Positions 59,972 to 64,000 of a stretch of 64,000 nucleotides of DNA are shown here, one piece after another; positions within the stretch are counted from its first letter, which is position 1, and every line of letters starts with the position of its first letter. Origin of the DNA: Microbispora catharanthi. GTDB taxonomy: Bacteria; Actinomycetota; Actinomycetes; Streptosporangiales; Streptosporangiaceae. The position numbers and the translations under genes are program-made. The stretch spans positions 1 through 64,000 of the forward strand of contig NZ_VDMA02000014.1 of the NCBI RefSeq assembly GCF_006334915.2, written 5' to 3'. The notes beneath the pieces were generated by a model. It worked only from the letters and a program-made list of their open reading frames with translations, did no database searches and was not told the DNA's origin.

Positions 59972-61477
59972 TTGAAGCGCACCCTCACCCTCGGCGGCAT
60001 CGCGGTCGGCATGCTGGCCGCCGCCGCTGTCGCCACCCCCGCTGCACAGGCCGACACCGACGTCGCCCCGCCCATCAACCTGGCCAACACGAACTTCGCG
60101 GCCAAGCAGGTGGCGGCGTTCTGGTACGGCCAGAACAAGGCCAACCTCGTCAACGCCACGCCGTACAACGTCGAGACGACGCTGCCCACCAAGCACGTCT
60201 CGACCGGTGGCGCCTCCGCGGACAGCAAGGCCGGCGTCGTCGGCTCCAGCGGTGACAAGAAGGCCACCAGCGGCACGTCGAAGAACGTCAACCTGCCGAA
60301 GACCACCGGCAAGGTGTTCTTCATCGGCGCCGACCACAAGCCGCACTGGTGCTCGGCCACCGCCGTGCAGAGCCAGTACAAGAACCTGGTCGCGACCGCG
60401 GGTCACTGTGTCTACGACACGGTGAGCAACAAGGACACCCTCGACAAGTGGGTGTTCATCCCGGGTTACTACCAGGGCAAGACCCCGTGGGGCATCTACG
60501 TGGGTAAGACCGCGTACACCCACTACGACTTCGACGTGTACGAGGACGGCGACCGCGACTACGCGTTCGTCACCGTGTACAACGGCGTCCTGCCCACCAG
60601 CGTCTCGACCGACAAGGTCAAGAACTGGGTGGACAACCGCACGTTCGAGACCAGGGCCGAGGCCGAGAAGGCCCAGAAGGAGCTGGAGCTCAAGAGCACC
60701 GGCTTCGCGGGCAAGATCGTGCCGGTGGTGGACTACACCAAGCGGGTCCCCCTCCGCACGCCGGACTCGACGAAGGCGCCCGCCACTCGCGACCAGCTCG
60801 GCGGCAACACCGACGCGAACCGGACCACCCTGGAGAACCAGGCCAAGAACAACGGCACCTCCACCTACGCCGACAAGACGTGGGGCACGGTCGTCAGCCG
60901 GGTCTCCAAGGGCGAGTTCGGCAACGGTGGCTGGTCGTCCGACGGCAAGGCCTTCTACTTCGCCAAGGACAACGGCTGGTACAAGGCGACCTACTGGGGC
61001 AACTTCGACGTCGACTACAAGCTGCGCGGCAGGCTGGTCGACATCGCCCTCAAGGACGTCGGCACCCTGGGCGCCAACGTCGGTGGGCAGGGCCTGGCCT
61101 ACAACCAGAAGATCGGCACGTCCGTCTTCGTGTTCGGTTACCCGAGCGGGTCGCACCCGGACGGCAACTACGCCTTCACCGGCAAGACCCTCAAGTGGAG
61201 CTACGGCAAGACCTTCAAGGCGGCCGCTCCGTCCATGAAGGCCGAGGAGCTGGTGGGCATCAAGTCCTCCTTCACCGGTGAGGGCTCGATCGGCTCGTCC
61301 TGGCTGTACCGCTACAGCAGCACCAAGCGTCTCGGTTACCTGAACGGTGTGACCATCGCGGTCTCCGACACCGACGGCAACAAGCGCATCGACACCAGCG
61401 TCTCCCCGTACTTCGACGGTGAGACCCTGGCCGTCTACCAGTACGCCGCGAAGTTCGCTTCCGGCAAGATCGTCTGA
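59972..61477 (+). CDS. Secreted trypsin-like serine protease
   Basis: 501 residues from TTG 59972 with GGGAG seven bases upstream; this start places the signal peptide (LKRTLTLGGIAVGMLAAAAV) at the N-terminus. The trypsin fold has His in NLVATAGHCVYD and Asp in GDRDYAFVTVYN. The Ser region reads FTGEGSIGSSWLYRYS rather than the usual GGASGGPW, with an extra residue or a changed catalytic loop, so activity is less certain. A helical insert (EAEKAQKELELKSTG) and GVT-containing C-terminal repeats lie between. A CRP-type site upstream suggests carbon or starvation control. Confidence 0.8.
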   Translation: MKRTLTLGGIAVGMLAAAAVATPAAQADTDVAPPINLANTNFAAKQVAAFWYGQNKANLVNATPYNVETTLPTKHVSTGGASADSKAGVVGSSGDKKATSGTSKNVNLPKTTGKVFFIGADHKPHWCSATAVQSQYKNLVATAGHCVYDTVSNKDTLDKWVFIPGYYQGKTPWGIYVGKTAYTHYDFDVYEDGDRDYAFVTVYNGVLPTSVSTDKVKNWVDNRTFETRAEAEKAQKELELKSTGFAGKIVPVVDYTKRVPLRTPDSTKAPATRDQLGGNTDANRTTLENQAKNNGTSTYADKTWGTVVSRVSKGEFGNGGWSSDGKAFYFAKDNGWYKATYWGNFDVDYKLRGRLVDIALKDVGTLGANVGGQGLAYNQKIGTSVFVFGYPSGSHPDGNYAFTGKTLKWSYGKTFKAAAPSMKAEELVGIKSSFTGEGSIGSSWLYRYSSTKRLGYLNGVTIAVSDTDGNKRIDTSVSPYFDGETLAVYQYAAKFASGKIV

Positions 61478-61511
61478 GACTAGCTCTCTGACGGTCTGAC
61501 TGGACCACAGG

Positions 61512-61541
61512 AAAGGGCCCGGCCTCCCGCCGGGCCCTTTT
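61512..61541 (+). terminator. Rho-independent terminator
   Basis: AAAGGGCCCGGC and GCCGGGCCCTTTT form an 11-12-bp stem with a short loop and T run, about 35 bases after the protease stop. Confidence 0.9.
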
Positions 61542-61601
61542 CGCGTGCGGGCACGGTTGATCAGCGGAAACTCGCGAGATGTCCCCAGGGGCGTGTGACG
61601 C

Positions 61602-61607
61602 TAAGCT
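61602..61607 (+). promoter_or_regulatory. Candidate -10 box before sORF-ispE
   Basis: TAAGCT, eight bases before the ATG at 61616. With no ribosome site, the sORF would be leaderless. Spacing is slightly longer than for the other leaderless boxes. Confidence 0.45.
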
Positions 61608-61615
61608 CGGATCTC

Positions 61616-61720
61616 ATGGTCAGGCACAGACGACGTGGCCCCGCCCGTCGCCCAAAACCAGGACGACACGCACCGGGACGACACGCGCGAGGACGGCACG
61701 AGTCGGTGAACGGGCGATGA
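61616..61720 (+). CDS. Putative 34-residue Arg/His-rich leader peptide coupled to ispE
   Basis: An ORF of 34 codons starting MVRHRRRGPARRPKPG and containing GRHAPGRHARGRHE-like Arg/His repeats. Its TGA overlaps the ispE ATG (ATGA). ispE itself has only a poor ribosome site, so translation of this ORF may load ribosomes onto ispE. Such an Arg-rich run could pause and regulate. The alternative is a chance frame; the codon composition is Arg-heavy and the overlap is suggestive rather than conclusive. Confidence 0.4.
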   Translation: MVRHRRRGPARRPKPGRHAPGRHARGRHESVNGR

Positions 61721-62643
61721 GCGCGATCAGCGTGCGCGTGCCGGCGAAGGTCAACCTCCAGCTCGCGGTCGGCCCGCTGCGCGATGACGGCTACCACGAC
61801 CTGGTGAACGTCTTCCATGCGGTCTCGCTGTTCGACGAGGTCACCGCCGCCGAGCCGCTCGACGGGGACCCCTCCGCCGCCCCGCTGGGGGTCAGGGTCG
61901 AGGGGGACCTCACCGGAGAGGTTCCGGTGAGCGACGACAACCTCGCCGTCCGGGCCGCCAGGGCGCTGGCCGATCGGGCGGGCCGTTCCTACCGGGCCGA
62001 TCTGCTGATCCGCAAGTCGATCCCGGTGGCGGGCGGCATGGCCGGGGGGAGCGCCGACGCCGCCGCGGCGCTGGTGGCCTGCAACGAGCTGTGGGGCCTC
62101 GGCCTGCCCGTCGAAGACCTGATGGAGATCGCCGCCGATATCGGTAGCGACGTGCCGTTCGCGCTGCTCGGCGGCACCGCCGTGGGCACCGGACGCGGCG
62201 AGCGGCTCGCTCCGCTGGAGACCGCCGGGGTCTTCCACTGGGTCTTCGCGCTCGCCGACGGCGGTCTGTCCACCCCGAGGGTGTACGGCGAGTGCGACCG
62301 GCTGCGCGAGGAGGCGGGGGTGGCCGCGCCCACGCCCGCGGTGAGCGAGGCCCTGCTCGCCGCCCTGCGCGAGGGCGACGCGAAGTCGCTCGGGCAGGCG
62401 CTGTCCAACGACCTCCAGCCCGCCGCCCTGGCGCTGCGCCCCTCGCTCGCGGGCACGCTCGCCCTGGGGCGTGAGCACGGGGCGCTCGGCGCGATCGTCT
62501 CCGGGTCCGGTCCCACCTGCGCCTTCCTGGCCGAGTCGGCCGAGCGGGCGCACGAGCTGGCCGCCCTGATCAAGGACGTGGACGGCTGCCGCGCCGTCGT
62601 CACCGCCCACGGGCCCGTCCCCGGGGCCACCGTGGCCGGATAA
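61717..62643 (+). CDS. ispE: 4-diphosphocytidyl-2-C-methyl-D-erythritol kinase
   Basis: 308 residues; ATP-dependent kinase of the non-mevalonate isoprenoid pathway. GHMP kinase motifs: VRVPAKVNLQLAVGPLRDDG at the start, PVAGGMAGGSADAAAALVAC (ATP-binding glycine loop) and AIVSGSGPTCAFLAE near the end. The position downstream of rsmA matches Rv1010-Rv1011. The ATG overlaps the stop of a short upstream ORF. Confidence 0.95.
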   Translation: MSAISVRVPAKVNLQLAVGPLRDDGYHDLVNVFHAVSLFDEVTAAEPLDGDPSAAPLGVRVEGDLTGEVPVSDDNLAVRAARALADRAGRSYRADLLIRKSIPVAGGMAGGSADAAAALVACNELWGLGLPVEDLMEIAADIGSDVPFALLGGTAVGTGRGERLAPLETAGVFHWVFALADGGLSTPRVYGECDRLREEAGVAAPTPAVSEALLAALREGDAKSLGQALSNDLQPAALALRPSLAGTLALGREHGALGAIVSGSGPTCAFLAESAERAHELAALIKDVDGCRAVVTAHGPVPGATVAG

Positions 62644-62655
62644 GCTTGACGGGCG

Positions 62656-64000
62656 ATGAATCTGGTCAATCTGGAGTCCGTCTCCCACGCCTTCGGGCCC
62701 AAGCCCCTGCTCGCCGACGTCTCTCTCGGGCTGGAGGAAGGCGACCGGATCGGCGTCGTCGGCCGCAACGGCGGCGGCAAGACCACGCTCATCTCGATCA
62801 TCGCCGGGGCGCTGAAGCCCGACAGCGGCCGGGTCACGCATACCCGCGGCCTGCGTGTCGGCACGCTCTCCCAGCGTGACCAGTTCGACCCGGACACCGC
62901 GGTGAAGGACATCGTCCTGGCCGGCCGGGCCGAGCACGAGTGGGCCGGTGACGCCGCGATCAGGGAGATCCTCGCCAACCTGCTCGCCGACATCGACCTC
63001 GCGGCTCCCGCGGGCGCGCTGTCGGGCGGTGAGCGTCGCCGTACGGCCCTGGCGCGGCTGCTGATCGAGAAGCACGACCTGCTGATCCTCGACGAGCCCA
63101 CCAACCACCTCGACATCGAGGCCATCGCCTGGCTCGCCGGGCATCTCGTCCAGCGTAAGTCCGCGCTGCTCGTCGTCACCCACGACCGGTGGTTCCTCGA
63201 CGCGGTCTCCACCCGCACGTGGGAGGTCGTGGACGGCTCCGTCGAGCGATACGAGGGCGGCTACGCGGCGTACGTGCTGGCCAAGGCCGAGCGGGCGCGG
63301 ATCGCGCAGGCCGCGGAGGAGCGCCGGCAGAACCTCATGCGCAAGGAGATCGCCTGGCTGCGGCGCGGACCGCCGGCCCGGACCTCCAAGCCCAAGTTCC
63401 GGATCAACGCGGCCGAGGCGCTGATCGCGAACGAGCCGCCGCCGCGGGAGACCGTCGAGCTGCTGAACTTCGCCTCGGCGCGGCTCGGCAAGACCGTCGC
63501 GGACCTGGAGGACGTGACGCTCCACGCGGGCGGCCCGGCATCGGGTCCGCTGGTGCTCGACCACTGCACCTACCAGTTCGGCCCGGGGGACCGGATCGGC
63601 CTGATCGGGGTGAACGGCTCGGGCAAGTCGTCGGTGCTGCGCCTGCTGTCCGGCACGGTCGAGCCCGACTCCGGCCGTATGGTGCGCGGCAAGACGGTGC
63701 GGCTCGCGCACCTGTCGCAGGAGCTGGCCGAGCTGGACCCCACGCGGCGGGTGCTGGAGACGGTCGAGGAGATCCGCAAGTACGTCCAGGTGGGCAAGAA
63801 GGAGTGGTCGGCCTCCCAGCTGCTCGAACGCCTCGGCTTCCGGGGCGAGGCGCAGTGGAAGGTCGTCGGCGACCTGTCGGGCGGCGAGCGGCGGCGACTT
63901 CAGCTCCTCAGACTGATCATGGACGAGCCGAACGTCCTGCTGCTCGACGAGCCGACCAACGACCTCGACATCGAGACGCTCACCGAGCTGGAGGACCTCC
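62656..64000 (+). CDS. ABC-F family ATPase (3' end outside window)
   Basis: At least 448 residues, cut by the window end. It is a duplicated ATP-binding protein without membrane helices. First domain: GVVGRNGGGKTTLISIIAGA (Walker A), LSGGERRRTALARLLI (signature) and LLILDEPTNHLDIEAIAWLA (Walker B). A linker arm (RIAQAAEERRQNLMRKEIAW) follows, then a second Walker A (GLIGVNGSGKSSVLRLLSG) and a second LSGGERRRLQLLRLIMDEP. ABC-F proteins act on ribosomes as translation factors or confer antibiotic protection; the short arm is closer to housekeeping Uup/EttA types. It starts 12 bases after ispE. Confidence 0.88.
   Translation, partial: MNLVNLESVSHAFGPKPLLADVSLGLEEGDRIGVVGRNGGGKTTLISIIAGALKPDSGRVTHTRGLRVGTLSQRDQFDPDTAVKDIVLAGRAEHEWAGDAAIREILANLLADIDLAAPAGALSGGERRRTALARLLIEKHDLLILDEPTNHLDIEAIAWLAGHLVQRKSALLVVTHDRWFLDAVSTRTWEVVDGSVERYEGGYAAYVLAKAERARIAQAAEERRQNLMRKEIAWLRRGPPARTSKPKFRINAAEALIANEPPPRETVELLNFASARLGKTVADLEDVTLHAGGPASGPLVLDHCTYQFGPGDRIGLIGVNGSGKSSVLRLLSGTVEPDSGRMVRGKTVRLAHLSQELAELDPTRRVLETVEEIRKYVQVGKKEWSASQLLERLGFRGEAQWKVVGDLSGGERRRLQLLRLIMDEPNVLLLDEPTNDLDIETLTELEDL

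Noticed and set aside
1-64000. CRISPR arrays, rRNA genes, prophage structural genes or a biosynthetic gene cluster
   Set aside because: No regularly spaced repeats, no rRNA sequence, no phage capsid or tail genes, no NRPS/PKS signatures seen.

Overview
This is a 64 kb stretch of a high-GC actinomycete chromosome, most likely Streptosporangiales or a close relative. The evidence is GC-rich codon use, frequent GTG/TTG starts, leaderless promoters with a TANNNT -10 box six bases before the start codon, and core gene order matching the mycobacterial Rv0991c-Rv0996 and Rv1002c-Rv1011 blocks. The genus is an inference; there is no rRNA in the window.

Positions 1 to about 26.2 kb are accessory. The left part is a copper and envelope-stress cluster: a Met-rich multicopper oxidase (cut by the window edge), an F510_1955-type lipoprotein, a small membrane protein, an M56 membrane metalloprotease, a DUF305 lipoprotein, a DUF6153 membrane protein and a divergent BlaI/CopY repressor. 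Three similar 16-bp CTACT..AGTAG-type sites lie in front of the F510_1955, DUF6153 and BlaI genes. A MerR regulator faces a methyltransferase across a 22-bp dyad, followed by a wrecked copper ATPase gene. Further right are an NlpC/P60 hydrolase, a defective class-V aminotransferase, a cysteine-synthase-like enzyme translationally coupled to an MFS exporter, a MarR regulator, a second BlaI-like regulator, a DUF4396 protein behind a copper-type G/C-tract operator, a DUF4132 pair and a 1.66-kaa secreted PxKF/RCC1/Calx-beta protein. IS5-type, AlbA_2-type and serine-recombinase remnants show gene flow and decay. The block ends at tRNA-Arg(CCT), with a recombinase C-terminal remnant abutting the tRNA 3' end.

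From 26.3 to 37.6 kb the genes are mostly conserved: an M15 peptidase, a CpaB-like SAF protein, MTA phosphorylase, a Ruc-like FmdB zinc-ribbon protein, a K+/Na+:H+ antiporter, and fthC divergent from galU-glp(moeA)-moaC-mog-rimJ-like-sepX/glpR. This cluster links molybdopterin genes, UDP-glucose synthesis and the gephyrin-like cell-division module.

From 37.6 to 42.2 kb a 4.5-kb element sits in tRNA-Ala(CGC), bounded by perfect 49-bp direct repeats. It carries a frameshifted tyrosine integrase, an RraB-domain protein, a DUF5958 protein, an unrecognised small protein and a two-gene toxin-antitoxin-like pair. About 1 kb of it appears non-coding and purine-rich.

From 42.2 to 64 kb come an orphan histidine kinase, an amidohydrolase, a WYL/YafY regulator with a VOC protein, protein O-mannosyltransferase (pmt), rsmI, a membrane glycosyltransferase, a TnpB remnant, a GT2 glycosyltransferase, metG, tatD, rsmA (rpfB is missing from its usual slot), a mycothiol-dependent-enzyme-like protein, a TetR regulator, two secreted proteases flanking a perfect CRP-type site, ispE preceded by a coupled 34-codon Arg/His-rich ORF, and an ABC-F ATPase cut by the window end.
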